From contig JAXRKN010000045.1 of the NCBI GenBank assembly GCA_038502055.1, forward strand, positions 8,793,501 through 8,857,500: a stretch of DNA of 64,000 nt. The letters run 5' to 3'. Under the pieces are notes generated by a model. The model saw nothing but the letters and a program-made list of their open reading frames with translations. It did no database searches and was not told the origin of the DNA. Positions 27,701-42,700 of the stretch are shown one piece after another. Position numbers and translations under genes: made by a program. Every line of letters starts with the position of its first letter. Position 1 is the first letter of the stretch. Origin of the DNA: Tanytarsus gracilentus (lineage: Eukaryota > Arthropoda > Insecta > Diptera > Chironomidae).

Positions 27701-30700
27701 TAATGAATGAATTTAAAATGAATGAAGCAGCAAGTCAGACAAGCATCCACCAACACTCGCGCGTATGCTAACAAGACACTTTGGTTTATAACGAATGTGC
27801 ATAGTAAGCGATTTGACTCATTGAATGACTGTAAAAAAAATCCTATGAACCTTTTTGCGATTCCATAAATATTTTTAAGCCATGTGACGCCTCGCGACCA
27901 AAAAGAATTTAAACAATGAATCTGTTTGTGTTCGTCCGGAGGTATCTTTGACCATAAATTTATGACGCCTATTAAAATCATTACAATATTCCGACGCCTT
28001 ACTTCTTTTGAAGAAATTCTTTTGTTTTCACTAATTTTTGCGATATTTATGGGATTTAATATTTTTTATTGGGGGTTCAGACAAATTCGAGGGGTGTTTT
28101 ATAATATTTTAACGTTCCAAATATATAATTTTTAAGTTTTAAATTTTAACGTTTTATAGCTTTTTATGGTTCAAATCGCAAAACAAATTAGACTTAAAAA
28201 AGAGAAAATACCACATGTCTCTCTTCGTGTGTGCATCGCAAACAATTTTATAAGCGGATAAGACAATCAATTTGCTTTATGCAAATATATCGTCGGTTCT
28301 TCATGAATGCAATATGCAAAAGACAATAAAAAATCGCTCCAACTTCTTCTTCATGCTTCCAACATATCTTTGCGCCTTAATTTTTTTGTTGGGCATGGAC
28401 GACAAGAATAAGCAAAAGCGAGAAAAAGATAAATTTTTATATCAAATGAAATTCCTTTTGTTATTGAGATATTCTTGCGGGAGACATTTCGTTTTAATTT
28501 ATCGAAATTTATCCCTCAGACGGAAGATTTTATTGAGACTTGATGCATCCTTATGAGATTCATAAAAATAACGAACTTGTGAATTTAACTGTTAAAATTT
28601 TGCATGAAAAATCTTCAAATCAATCAAGATCACCCGATACTGTGCAAATTTTCGTCTAAAAATCGCAATCAATTTTTTTTATCTCAAACATATTTTTTGT
28701 CATCGTTATAAACAAGTTCCTTGACGACGTGAGAGCGAGAAATATGGCAAATTTTTTTTTGTGAAACTGCACAACTTGTTACCCGTCACCGACATTTTTC
28801 TCAAAAATTCTTAAAGGCGACATAAATACAATAAAAAATGTTTTCTCGGCTTCTAATTTGCATTTCATCCCATTCATAAAAGAAGACACATTCAAAAGGT
28901 ACTGAAAAAAAAATTTTTAATTTTCATCATCGAAATATTATAACGAATTTTCAAGCAGGTGTGGCGCGTGAAATTTCAGATTCATTCTGTAGTGAAAAAA
29001 AAAGAAATTAAGATAAAAATCAGTTTTATTGCATCTCGCGTGGGTTGTCGTCGCATTTTAAACGTGAGAGAAGATAAGACCATTGTCTCATGACTATTTC
29101 GACCGCAGTTGGATCGAATTAATTCGAATAACAGAATTTGTACAAAGTTAAAACTCATCAGACTTGTAGCATTAATCTTTTGATTTTGAAAGAGATTGAT
29201 ATTCGAATTCGGAGAATGTTGAAGAATCAAGGCGATTAATTTTATCGTGTCGGCGCGAGTGAACATAGAACAGAATATGTGTGATGGGGCGAGACACTGA
29301 TGAAAGTTTACATTAAAAATTCCATGAGTTTCTCAATCTTTGATATCTTTAAGAAATTCCTCAATTTTACCTCGACGAATTTTTCATTATAAAGAATTTA
29401 AATTCACATAAAGTACGCGTCGGATTTTCATTCATGCTTTTTTTGCCCTTTTATTTTTTCCTCTTTCTCAAACGGCTTGTACGACGAAATCAAATCGTGC
29501 ATGTTAAAAAGATAAGACAACGAGAGAAAAGTCATTTTAAGGAAGGCAATAAATTCTATTTTTAGGCTGAATTCAAAGACTTTAATTTACTCTCGAGTGA
29601 GATGAGTTTCTTTACACACAGCAGCAGGGCACTCGATAAGTTCTTCGAGTACTCTCACACACACAGATATTTCATCGCATCCCCCTTTTAAAATACAATT
29701 TTCCAAATATAGAACACCATCTGAATAGTTTTGAAAATTTATTCTTTTAAATGAAGAAGGAAGACGACACTAAAACTAATCAACGGAGAGACCGAACATG
29801 AATTTAAATATTAATTTTGTAAACATATTTGAGAAGAAAAAAGAGACGTGATGTCATTTCAAATGAACAACTGAACGATGATGATGATGATGATGCCTAC
29901 AGTGGTCACTTGAAATGCCTCTCGAGAAATTAAATTCTCAAAATATTTTCTCTCTGAGTAATGAAGAAGTTTTTTAAAATCTATTATTATTTGATAAAGG
30001 TTGAAATTATTTTTTTCTTGTTAAAATTCTAAAAATAATTCAACAAAGCAATTTTAAAAATGAAAAATTACAAAAACAAAAGATTAATTAAGTTTTTAGG
30101 ACTAGAATGATAAATTTAGAGCGATATCAAAAACATTCACGGAATTAAACATTTCCAACGATAGAAAGTTGAATTTATGTGCTAATAATTCTTCTTCTCA
30201 CTTGTGCACATTTTTTTCTCGCACACATTTCTGACTCATTCGTTATCATCATCTCCGTCATTAAGCAAAGTCTTCTTCTTGATTAACATGTGTTTTGTGA
30301 CTTGTTCTGAACTCTTTCTCTTGCTCACGGGCATCATAATCATCTTTCACATCGCTGTCATTCGCAGTAAATCACATATCTGTCACTTTTTTCGAGTGTC
30401 CTCAACCAGCATAGCGTGAAATATGAAAAAGAAAGCCTCCACGATGTGTAGATAAATATTTTTAAATGACTCCCCTGAAAGATTTGTGAATAATAACGTA
30501 AAAATAATTTTTTAACCGCTCGACTCTTTTCGGCCATCAATAAAATAAAAAAAAGAGAGAGAGAGAATTTTATTTCTTAATTCCATTGCCACTCATAACT
30601 CAATTGAGTTCCTTGCTGCCACAATAGAAACATTAATCTAGATTAATTTCGATGGTGCTAAAGTCAAAGTGTGGTAGGTAGAAATTTTTTTTGTATAAAG

Positions 30701-33700
30701 GAGGAGGAAACTTTTAATATTTCACGCACGCCAAAAATTGTTTACTCCTAGCATTTTTCATAAGAAAAAAATAAATCTATGAATAGTGACTTTGAGTTGA
30801 TGATAGATTCATTTACATTTTCACACAAGAATCTATGTCAGAAAATCTTAAATGAACAAAAAAAGAGCGACTCATTTCCAGTTCTTTCTAAAGTAATCTG
30901 GAATCATTTTTTCCTCGCTAAAAATACATAAGAGGAAAATTTTATTTTTGCGCCTTTGCATAAACATCCCGCATATGCGAGAGTTGAAGAGAAAAACGGC
31001 TGCCGCCTTTTGACGTCAATATTTATTTAATGATTTCGCATCGAGGAAGAAAAAAATCTAATTATGTATGGTTAAAAGAAAGTTCTGTTAATTTTTTATT
31101 TGCATCTTTTCGAGACGTTAAATTTTATATCATTTGAAATTTAGTTTGCATCCCTTTTAAATTCAAAACCAAACAGTTGTTGAGTAAAAATCTCAAGGAT
31201 TTTACAATTATTTTTATCTCTCTCGACTCCTTAAAAAATCTCAGCTTAATTTATTGCACATGTGTCCATCATAAACTTTATTTTGAATAATTTACATTTT
31301 ACACTCACACGAGATTTTCATCATAATAAACTTGCGATCAGATGCATAAATTATAAGAATTATTGACAATTCAACTTCCCTCTCTTTGGAAAAATTTATG
31401 CACATCGGAATGAAACAATAACAACAGTTTTTAATGTATGCGATGAGAATTTTCCACTCACTGAACTTCCCAAACATGATGGTGAATTTTGGCAACAACG
31501 CATTATGACCGCAAGGCATGAAGTACGCAAGAGTGTCCCATATTTCAATTTCATACTTTTCTTGATGGTCCTGTTAGTGGGCCAATGATATTTTCTCTCT
31601 CTCTCTCTCTCTCCGTCGCATCATCGGCGTGCCGCGAAAGAGGAGAAATCGGAAGACAATAAATAACGCAACAAGACCGAAATAAGAAGGCAATAAAAGG
31701 TGATAAACATGCGGAGAGAACACACACAAGAAATTGCGCAATGTGGTACTCATTTCGCTAACGGGACTCGACTCTTTTGGGTAGAATAATTTTCCATTTT
31801 TTAATCACCGACACTCCGCAGAGGCTCAAAATAACTCGAAATAAAAGTGACAATGGAATTAACTCTTTTTTTCTACTTTCTCCTTTGCTCCATTTTAGAC
31901 TTGTAAGCGACAAAGAGCCACAGCGTGCAAACAGCACTGTGTGAACAAGCTAATCATCAACCTAATGATGTTTGATTGAAAAATATTTTGCCACACACAC
32001 ACACACGATTAGGAATTCTTTTCCCTAAATAGCAGTAAAATTAACATCAATTACGCGAAAGTACATAAATCTGCTTTCTCATTTTGCACCTAATCGAGTC
32101 ATCAAGCTACATGGGAATTTATGTTTTGGCGCCATGTTTGTGGAAAAAAGCTTCCTCATCTTTTAAAGAGAAATAAAATTGGTAAACCTCATTCAGCAAC
32201 CAGATCAATAAATGGCCCATTTATGGTCAATTTAATTAAATTCTAGAATTATTGCAATGAGTTTAATTAATTACAGTGCGGCTGCTGCAACTCAACAAAT
32301 AGCTCTCGATTTATGGCGAACAAATAAGAAACATTTTCCAATATGCTATGCGATAAAATTTATTTCAATGGAAGAATTCAAAATTACAAAAGTATCAAGG
32401 GTTAGAAACTTTATTTGTTGGTTTAAAAAATATAAAAAAAATAGCACAGCTACAAAAAAGTAAATAATTTACCCCTTGAACCTTATTCATTTCCTTATTC
32501 TCATAAAATATCCATTGTTAGCAGCAATTCTTCCGAATTCCACTCTAATCTCGAACTCAATTCATAATTAACTCGCGAGGCCTATGAGGCCGCCTTATAT
32601 CATTGAGTAATGTTCGAGAGAGTCGTCACCTGATCATTACAAGTGCTCTAGAGCATCAATTGTTTCGTAATTTGCCATGAGCAACTCTCGAATCACACTC
32701 CTTGCGTTAAAAACCATCAGAAAATGATGTCACTCATCACTAAACACCCACTCAATATCCTCAATTTTTGATTTTAACTTTCCGGGTGTTTATGTGACTC
32801 TCAATGTACTCAAAGCGAGAGAGTTTTACTTGTGTGTATTTGTGAGCGCAGTAGCAATGAATGAATGACTGATGCCATCGTCGTGAGTCTCACACAACAA
32901 GCACTTTTTATTTACACAATAGTGGTGAAATTGCGCAAGCTTCGTAAATTCAGTTCACAATATTAATTAAATGCGTACAAAAATGATTTTTTTTGCGCAA
33001 TGCTAAATTTGAGAGAAAGAGAGTTACACAATGTGGGAAATTGGAGTACAATCACGATCTGCCCTAACTTTCTCATGTCACGGACGTGTCGAGGTGTCAT
33101 GATTTAATTTTGATTTTATGATGGATCTGACTGTGAATTTTAACTTCCTACAATGTTAAAGAGAAGTTTTTATACGACTTTCCCACCCTCTTTTTTAAGG
33201 GTTTGACATGTTCTCATTAAATTCCTTCAATTATTCAATTAAGAAACAACATTCTCGAGAGAAACATTCACGGTTCTTGCCTCTCGCTCGCTTTCCACGC
33301 TGGGATGAGCAGAAACAAAAGTAAATTGTTGATAATCGTGTTGCCTTAACTAGAAAATGACAATCCCAAATTTGGCGGATTATGCTCAATAAATTAGCGA
33401 CTCAATAAAAAAAATTTTTGCAAGGAATTTGGCAATTTCAAAGAGATTCTCTTTATAAGGGAGTGACCATAAATTACTTCGGTAATTATTTTGAGAAATC
33501 TAAATATTTTCGTTTGAGCAATAAAATTTTTTGTCTTCAGCCTCACGACTTTTTTTTTTAATTACAATTAAGAGCTTTTCACGGTGCTAATAAAATGACG
33601 ATTTTAATCCACTTTTCGTGTCTCTCGATAATTTTTTATGGTCATTTTGAAAATTTCTTCTTACACCCAATAAAAAAATTATTTAACAAAAAAAATGTAA

Positions 33701-36700
33701 TTTAATCATACAATAAAAAGTTTCATGATAAATATCTAAAAAATATCTTAACGTGCTTCTGTTCAAGAATTTATTGCTTGCCTCTATCCATTTTGTCGCT
33801 TTTGGCCGTGCCCCTTCCTTTTTTGCAATATAATTTACTGACCCTCTTATTTCTCACTCTCTCGAGTCACTCACCAAAAAAATTTATTCCCACACAACAT
33901 TGACTCGAAAATAAATGCAATGCACATAATTGAATCTGACTCTTGTGCTGCCACGATAAGAGTTAAAGAATCATAAAATGTTTTAATGCCTTCCCAAAAC
34001 CATCATGATCGCTGCCGTCGTTTCAGAATAATTCTGCAAGAATCATTTTCTCATATAGGTATTCGATGCGGGTGCGGGTTAAATACCAGAGCATATATTT
34101 CCATGCATCAATGATTTTCCCAATCAGACTAGTGAGGGGGAAGAGAAAATCAGGGCTGCGTGACGCAAACTAACAAGAAGATCATTTTAAATATTTTTTT
34201 GAGAATTTCGGGGAAGTTTAATTAAATTAAAATTCATATTTATTACGTTTTAGACGATAAACTCAGCCTCTTTTTTTGTTGCTCGTTAAATTTTATTTTC
34301 TCAGGAAAGCATAAAGTTAAATCACGATTCTCTCATTTTCTGAATCAAATTGCACTCTTTTATAGCGCTAATGCACAAAAGTGTTTATTAGAAATTTTCC
34401 ATATAATAAAATGTCATCGAGAAGTGGGCTTACGATTGAATGATTTCTTTTGAAAATTGTTATACGATGCCTGGTCACATTAGATTACAATCTAACATTA
34501 CCAGTTATATGCATGTGAGCTAAAGTGTAAGATCACGTTTTAATAAATTTGAATTGGCGTTGAACGAATGAAAAAAATTAAGTTAGGATATTTTAACGAG
34601 GGATGGACACTCGATTTAATCTTCACGATTAAATTTAGATCGAAAAAATATGCAAATGTATGAAGAGATAAAAAAATATGCTCTTTTAATCCAGTTTATC
34701 TTCTTTTAAGCTTCATCATTTTACATAATAATCAAAATCCTACTGATTTTTTAAAAGAAAGACATGTTTTTTTGGTTATGGCATTTCAAGCACCCGAAGA
34801 AGAAAATCAGCTCAAAAATTTCTTCTTAAAATGTATTCGGCATCCAAGCAAAGTGGCAAAACATAAGTATGGAAATAAAAACTGGCTTCAGCAGCAGAAA
34901 AAAAAATATTTTGGTGATTTTTAATTCTTTTTCAATCTCCCATTCGAAATAAGTATTAAAAAAATTGAAATAAAAACTTCTTTACATAAATCAACGCTCA
35001 AGAAGCGGCAGTAAAAATCATGAGAGCATATGAACATAAAAAAGCAGAGTTAAAAAGCAATCACATCGATAGCGATTTAAATTGAAAATCAACTTTTTGC
35101 TTTCTTATCAGCAAACAAGCGTGTTTATTTACAAAGTCCTCGATTGGTTCACCATGAGTACATAATACACATGTAAAGAGTTTGTCAATATCTTATCAGA
35201 GCTACTGGCTTTTTAACGTGTCCATGTCGGATATTTTAAATTACTCGTTTGACAATTTAATAATTTTTTCCCACTTATGGTCACATAAAAAAATTTCTTG
35301 AAATAATTTCTCTATCTGGAGTACAAATTTCGACCCTAAAATATTTTCAACTTTAATAAAAATTTTATGTCCATACGTGGCACTTTTCAATTGAAGATTT
35401 TGATCTCCAGTCACGCTTACGCAATTCTTTTTCGAGCACAAAAAATTATTTGTGTAAGCTTTTAAAAATTGATTTTGTCAAATAGAGAAAAGATCGAAGA
35501 TTTGTCAATGTTCGGCGTATCTTAATTTTTTTAATGCCCTACATTTCATTCAGGAGCTAGATTTTAGTTAGACGTAAAAGATTCAAGTTTTATTATTCGT
35601 CAAAAATGTCACAAAACGATCGAAAAAGCGTCCATTCCTGGAAATTTATCAGCTATCGAATGCAAATTAACGAGAATCCGTATACAAAAAGCTTTAATGA
35701 TAAGATTTTAGGGGAAATTTTACTGCAGCTGTTCTCCGTTATTTATTAAACTCACGATTCGATAGAGTTCCACGAACAAAAAAAAAAGTTTTAATTTTCG
35801 ATAGTCATGACAAGAATTGTGTCATAAAAAGATTGAAAAAAAATCTCATTGGCAAATTAAATAATCATAAGTGAGCTGGCAAACAGAGCTCGCTACTCAC
35901 GGATACGAAATCAATCAACATAAATGTAAATTTCAGCTTTAAATTAGTGCTCGGAGAAAAAATGTGATGGCTTTTAAATTTACTATTTTTTTCTCTTCTC
36001 TCACGTATCGCTCTGTAAAAATGTCACTTTCAGCTTCATAATTCTTTTAAATTAGTAAATTTATGAGATGTGCTTCCCAATATCAACCGCAATCAAACAA
36101 CATTATTAGTTAGGAAATGTGGGATCTCAATTTCACCTACAAATTATTACAATGTGATACATTCACATTTTCTCACATAAAAGTTATAAATTTTTTTCTA
36201 CCTTTTCGTCTTCACGTATCATTTCAACTTATGGTTTATACTCTCTCCCTGATATGTGTATAAGGCTAGCGCCCACGCTTGATCTATGAAAATTTTAATA
36301 TATACATTTCGGCGGAGCTACAGCTTCTCCCTCGAGCACATCCACAAATCTTTCATTTCTATTTAATAATGAAACATTTTTATTGCGAGAAATGACGATG
36401 TTGTTGTTCCCATCCTCAGTGCTCATTATTTTTCCTCCACAGAGATAAATTCACTTATGTGGTCTCAATTGAGGTTCGAGGGGTGAGAAACTCGCGGATT
36501 GTTATTTAGATCCGTCTTAATTTATTTGACATTCCAAGCTAACCGAAAAGAGAAGAGATCACGATGATGGTCCACCATGACCATTATTGGATACTTTATG
36601 ATGCTCTCACTCTCTCGTTCGATTGATGAATTTGGCGAGTGGGCGACGCGCTCCAAACTTGAATTCTCTCCGAAACAAATTAAAAGACATCCAAACTTGA

Positions 36701-39700
36701 GCAGAGCCATCAAATTGCTTTTGCAACTCCTCCACACAAAAAAAAAACAAAACACAGAAGGAGAGAAACATCTGCAAAACTAATTTAATTCTATCGAAAA
36801 TTTTGCACGCAAAAATGGTAAATGTCGTCGATGCTATAAACTTCAATTAAAACTCGGACATGAGCGGCGGCGCCAGTCACAAAGTAACACAATTTCCATT
36901 TATGAATGAAAATTGCAGCAACTGAACAGAGAAAAATTTGCATTAAAGGCGTAAACAGAGAGCGTGCGCACATCGAAAGGTAATTTCATCATCATGACCC
37001 AACAACCCTCGACTCGTGCACGCCATAGAGCTCTGCTCATCCTCAACAAGAGACAAATCGTCACCCCGCCTTAAAAAAAAGCAATTCGAGAGCCAAAAGT
37101 TAAACAGGAAATTGTGAATTTTTGTGTACTTCCACGCTCGGCACGTACAGTCAAACAGTCAAGTTCTTCATCTAATGATGCAGATCAATTAACAATTTTA
37201 TAAGCTTCTATGAATTTCCCATTGAAAATGAGCATTAAAAAAACATCAGTCAGAGGCATTATGTAACATCGACAACAATATATTACCATAAAAAAATAGT
37301 TAAAAAGTCAGTTCTAGTACGAATTTCCGCCCAAACATTCTTCTCTCCTATTCCATGTTATGTATATACAAAATTTCCACATGAGTTACGCGGCAAGCGA
37401 GAGTGGTTTTGAAGCTCAAACATAAACACATGAATGGAGAGATGAAAAATAGTTTTTTTCTATCATGTAAATACGATTGACAATTGACATGGTCCAATAT
37501 ACAATAAGTGGGTTTTTTCTGTGAATCTCCGCACCCTTTAAAAGAGTGATGACATCGGAGAAGATTTTCTTGGAAACTAAACATGAGTTTTAAACTTCCT
37601 TTTGAAGAATTATCTATGAGAGATTTGAGGTGTGACATTAATCGCTTTGATGAATTTTAAAAATATGTCACACTAAATTCTTTGAATTAAAAGTTATGAA
37701 AGCGGACGAAAATGGCAAATAAAGTGAGCTTAAAAATAATGCAAAAATTTAATAAACCATTTTTTTAATTAAAAATTTCATCTCTAAATTATATTTCACC
37801 CAAATTAAAACCGATTTCCTCAAACTATTAGAAATCTCTTTATTAATAAGATTTATGGAGTAAAGACGATTGAAAAATTATTCAGATAAAATCATCATCG
37901 TACATTCGCGTAAGAGATAATCCGTAAGAAAATAATTATACTTTAATTATGGCACGGTTAGATGTGTGTATTTGTTTGTGGAAGAGAAACACTATTTTGG
38001 ATCAAAGACCTACAAAATAAGCCCCGTCTGAGGCCAACTTCCATATGCTTCTTTTTTTTATTGAGTATGCACACAACGTGATTTACTAAAAATTTCACTT
38101 TTTATACTTCATAATTTTATTTCAGTTTTCCTTCATGCTTCAAACTCTTTTTTTATTGTAGAGTATTTTGCGCTAATTCAGTCGAATCACGGCGCTCTTT
38201 TTTATATAAAAAGAATTCAAATTGAAAGGCATTTCATTGTAGTGCTCGCCTTCCGGGGATGAGCCACATAAATGAGCTTTTATTGTCTCGCTCTTGCAAG
38301 TGAAAAATAAAATGAAATGCACTTATTTGAATGAAAGTTCTATGATGAGGTAATTATGACGACGACGGAGGTAGTTGACCTCAAAAAAATTCTCCGCGGA
38401 TCTTCAGCGCTGTGTGTGCATCTCAAAAGGAATTTCACTTGATGTCATACGAATGATGGTGACGAATGTTCATTAAATTAATTTGTCGAGGTTCGATGAC
38501 ATGCTCGGCGGTCGGAAATATTGCAAATTAATGCATTTAAAACTGCAATTGACACGGTGGCAAATTGAAGCTACTTTTTTTATTTTCGTCAACTCATGTT
38601 TTCTCAATTAAAGTGACCCTCGAGAGTCAAGCGAGCGATTAAAGTAAATTCGATAATCCCCTTGCATAAAGAGTTAATAAATATTTACCGAAATTATCTA
38701 ACAAGAATTTTTTAATTATCAACAATGACCTCATGCATTTTTTTCTGTAGTCGCCACTTTAAGACTGAAAAATATCGCATTTTTATGTTTAAATCATAAC
38801 TCTTGAGAACGTTTTCTCTCGGTCGGTTTGCCATACAAAATAAATTCTAAAATAAACATTTCATTTCTCAAAAGCACACACAGACCCAACCATGAGATTT
38901 AAATTATATTTTTCTCATGCTGAATGTATAGAGAAAAATCTTTGTTAGTGCCAGATATTTCCGCCATAACTACTTGTACATTATCGCGCACTGATTTCAT
39001 TTTTTTTCTCTTTTCACTTCTCCATAAAGAAAATTAATTTTTCTTATGCGAAGAAGAAAACTTAAAAGGAAGAAAATGATGTGCTAAAATAATTTTTGAG
39101 TAAACACTTTTTTCTTTGGAGGTGTGGTGGTGGTTTGATGAATAACTTTTGGACTCTTAAAATATATTGAATCCTATTGAATCAAAGAAGGTCATTAGGA
39201 GATTTTTATAATTCAGACATTCCTCGCATGTCTTTCTTATTTTACTCTTTTGATGCCGACGGGTTAAAGGAAATAATGCTCAATGGCAAAAAAGGTCTAT
39301 TGAGCATAAAAATATTTAAACATTTTTCTTTTTAAATTACTTTAATTCGAAAGCCGACACAGCAGAAGCAAAAAAATACCTTTACTCGATTTTTCATAAA
39401 AATATTCTTCATTGTCATCGACATAGTGTAAATATCACAACTTTTTTTTTCATATGAAAAAGTGGAGAAGAAATATTAATCAAAGGCAAATAAGAGAAAC
39501 AGGTATCACCGAGATTATTCTTCCTCTCCACTCTCGATGCCGGTGTGTGTTTATTTAACTTTTTTTGTGTGTTAAAGGTAACAAGAATGATAGTGCGTCG
39601 TTTCGTGGCGATTTATCTTAAACGACTGTGAGTTTTGCTTTCTTCACAATGAAAACCAATTTGTTGAAGATAATTTTTCTCAACTCGTATCTGACCAACG

Positions 39701-42700
39701 AGACATCCGCTATGACAAGTTGCACAAAAAACTTAATATTTTTTTTGCTCTAGCTAGTGAAAGGAGTTTCTTTCGTGTGTAAAGTTTTATAACAACATTC
39801 CCCTCGCTGCTACCTCAGTCGGCAGTCTTGACCGTCCGACATGCAATGTGCATCATTTTTGCATCTCTCATAAAAGAAAATTCAGACGTTTCGGGTTTAT
39901 TAAAAAAGGCAAAGACTTGATTTGATGTTGCATGCTGTTTATGCCATTTGTGTAAGGACAAATCAAGGCTTAATGTCAATTAAGTAACGATACATTCCAC
40001 AACAAAGTCTCTTTCATTCTGTGATTGCTCATAATGAGATGCTAGTCATGATGTCAAACATGAGAGAGTTGTGAAGCGAATAGAAATCATGCCACGTGAG
40101 ATTAGTAAAAGAATGAGAATAGTCCATTATGATGCAAATTGAGGTGAATTCTTTAGTGCTTTTAGATGTATGTAAAGTGTTGATGATAATTTCGCCTTTC
40201 GAGCATAGCTAATAGGTCGCATGGAATTTCCTTTTGTTATACTTTTAAATGAAATGTTTACAGAATGAGGTTTGGGTGAGTCAGGTTGATATTTAAATAA
40301 TTTTAATCCGTTGAAAAATAAATTCATTTAAATAGCTTCGAAGCTTATGCAAAATAATTTCTCCACACGTAAAATCTAATTAAATTTTTATTAATATTGC
40401 ATTCATCGAATTATACAAGTTTTTTTTATGCAAACACCAACCGGCTAATATTTTTAGACACATATTTTTCACTGACGCAATTAAAGTGTGAAAAACATAT
40501 AAAATTTACATTGTTGCACTGCCAATCATTCATCCATGAATTAAAAAACAAGCCAGATTCTTTTGGCACATTTGACGCGTCTATGCAGCGCCTCGAATGC
40601 CACTTTAATGCTGAATTAAAGACATGCATTTCTAAGTAATTCTCCTACTGTGATAAATTACGTCGCGATGAAGAAAAAGAAAACATTTTTCAACATTTAG
40701 CAATTGAGATTTTTCATGTTGTTCACATTTTTCTTCCAAAGCTGTTTTCGTGGTTTCATAAAATTTATATATGTGAAAATTTAATTCAAAAATGCTCTGA
40801 ACCAGAACGACTTGCTTTTGTGTTTTCTTTCTCTCCCTCTCTTTTTATTTTTCAAAAAAAGTTTTTTAATTCTTTTAAGGAAGTCGCAATTGCTTGAGAA
40901 ATGAACATTTTTGAAGAGAAAAAAAACATCTTGCCAGTTTTAAAAATTAACTGTGACTTTGCAGCAACGGCGATTGACAAATTAATTAATTGAATTATGC
41001 TCATTCCGCATAGAAGCTGAAGGAGCCATTTAAAAATTTCCTTGCCTATGCACACTTCTCTTCATTTAATTAAATTTATTATGCACACGGAGCGGCGAGA
41101 GGCGAAGAAGAACCTCAAAGAGCATCAAGGAGATATCGAGAGAAATAAATTCTTGCGACGACGACGACGACAACTCGAAACTCTCGAGCTCGATTTTACG
41201 CATAGTTTATTATCATCAAAGGTGGAAATTTTTCTAAATTAGATTCGAGATGGCAGCGCGAGAGAGACTCGCAGAGATTGATGTCCATTTTCACTTTCAA
41301 CTGCTTCTTCCTCTTCGAGATTGCATTTTCATTACTTTTAATTTCAAATCTAAACACCTCATCGCTAGATATGTGGCGCAAGACGAGATGCAGACAAAAA
41401 AGCATGAAAGAGAAAAAAAAACATTAAATAAGAGATGCACACGTAAAGCCAGAAAATCACTTTTGCTTTTGATATTACGCTTGAACCTTGCGGAGGATTT
41501 AGAGCTGAGAAAATTGAGCTTTTATAATTTAAAGATTTTAATTTTATAAACTAACCCAAAAAAACCTAAAATTCACTACAAGAGCGAAATTTATCAAATT
41601 CGCATTTCTGCTTCTCTCTGCTCACTTATTCACGGAAAGGCACGGAATTATTATTACGTCGACTGCAAAAGCAATTCTTTTCATTGTTTTTTTTTTATTT
41701 TTCTCTTTCTACCTTCAAATGCAATTACACGCTCAAGGAGATTTGAAAATGAAAAAAGAACGTCTCGAATAGTTGGAAATGTGTTTATAGAGGAAAATTA
41801 CTTAGCATATTATTTTCAAATGGATTAAATTGTGAAATGTAAAAGTTATTTAGAGCCAATGGAATTTAACGCATGCGCAGACATCTGAAAGGGAGGCGCG
41901 AGTCCTTTTATGAAACGCACAATTTCAATTCTAGTACGAGTGACAAGCGGCAAGATAATTTTTTAATATAATAAAGCAAAAATATTTGCCTTATTCGTTC
42001 ATAATTATTGAAATAAAGAAAATGCATTCAAAAGACAGAGAAATTGTCTGCGATAAATGAAATAAAAATTAAATGACTATAAAAAGCGTATAACAATCAA
42101 TTGAAATGAATTTTAACATACAGCCAGTGACTGAGTGAATGTAATTGCTCTTTCTCTCGAGATCTCCCCACATATATCTTTAATATATTGACGTTGAAAG
42201 AAACAAGAGCAGAAGCAACCAGCCGTTTTCGATAAAATAATTAAAGAAAACTCTTTTTTTTCAGCTCAATTTTAATTTTTTTGGATTGCGCCGACACAAA
42301 TACACAGAAGCTTAAATTAATGCTCATTATTTACATTCATGAGATAAGAAATCGATGAATTTTGTTTAAATACATCGAATTATATAATAATCGAGCAATT
42401 TTAATTTGGGGCGTTTATGAGCTCAAAAATATTCCACTGAAAAATTTGAATCGCAAGGCTTTGTTTTAATGTTTTATCAGAAGGCAGATTTATAAATATT
42501 TACTCAGCGATCATTGCGTAAAAAAATCAATTATCCATCTATGAAAAATATCTTTCGATGTGTGTGAAAATGTGTCTGCTAAAAATCTAAAATTTCCGCT
42601 TCTTTTTCCATCGTTCGTTTTCGCCAAAATAATCTCTTTTAACTTGAGGCATCTTGCAACCATATGTTTTACAAATTTTCTCTTTCTCACTCAGTGTTTG

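Noticed and set aside
36290..36335. Possible third fragment of the Helentron-like element (TTAATATATA...GGCGGAGCTA)
   Set aside because: Only about 15 bases resemble the right end and spacing differs; no other part of the element is nearby.
41250..41549. 99-codon plus-strand open frame in how intron 1
   Set aside because: No domain, no splice partner, composition like neighbouring intron, and it begins in a GA-rich low-complexity region; chance ORF.
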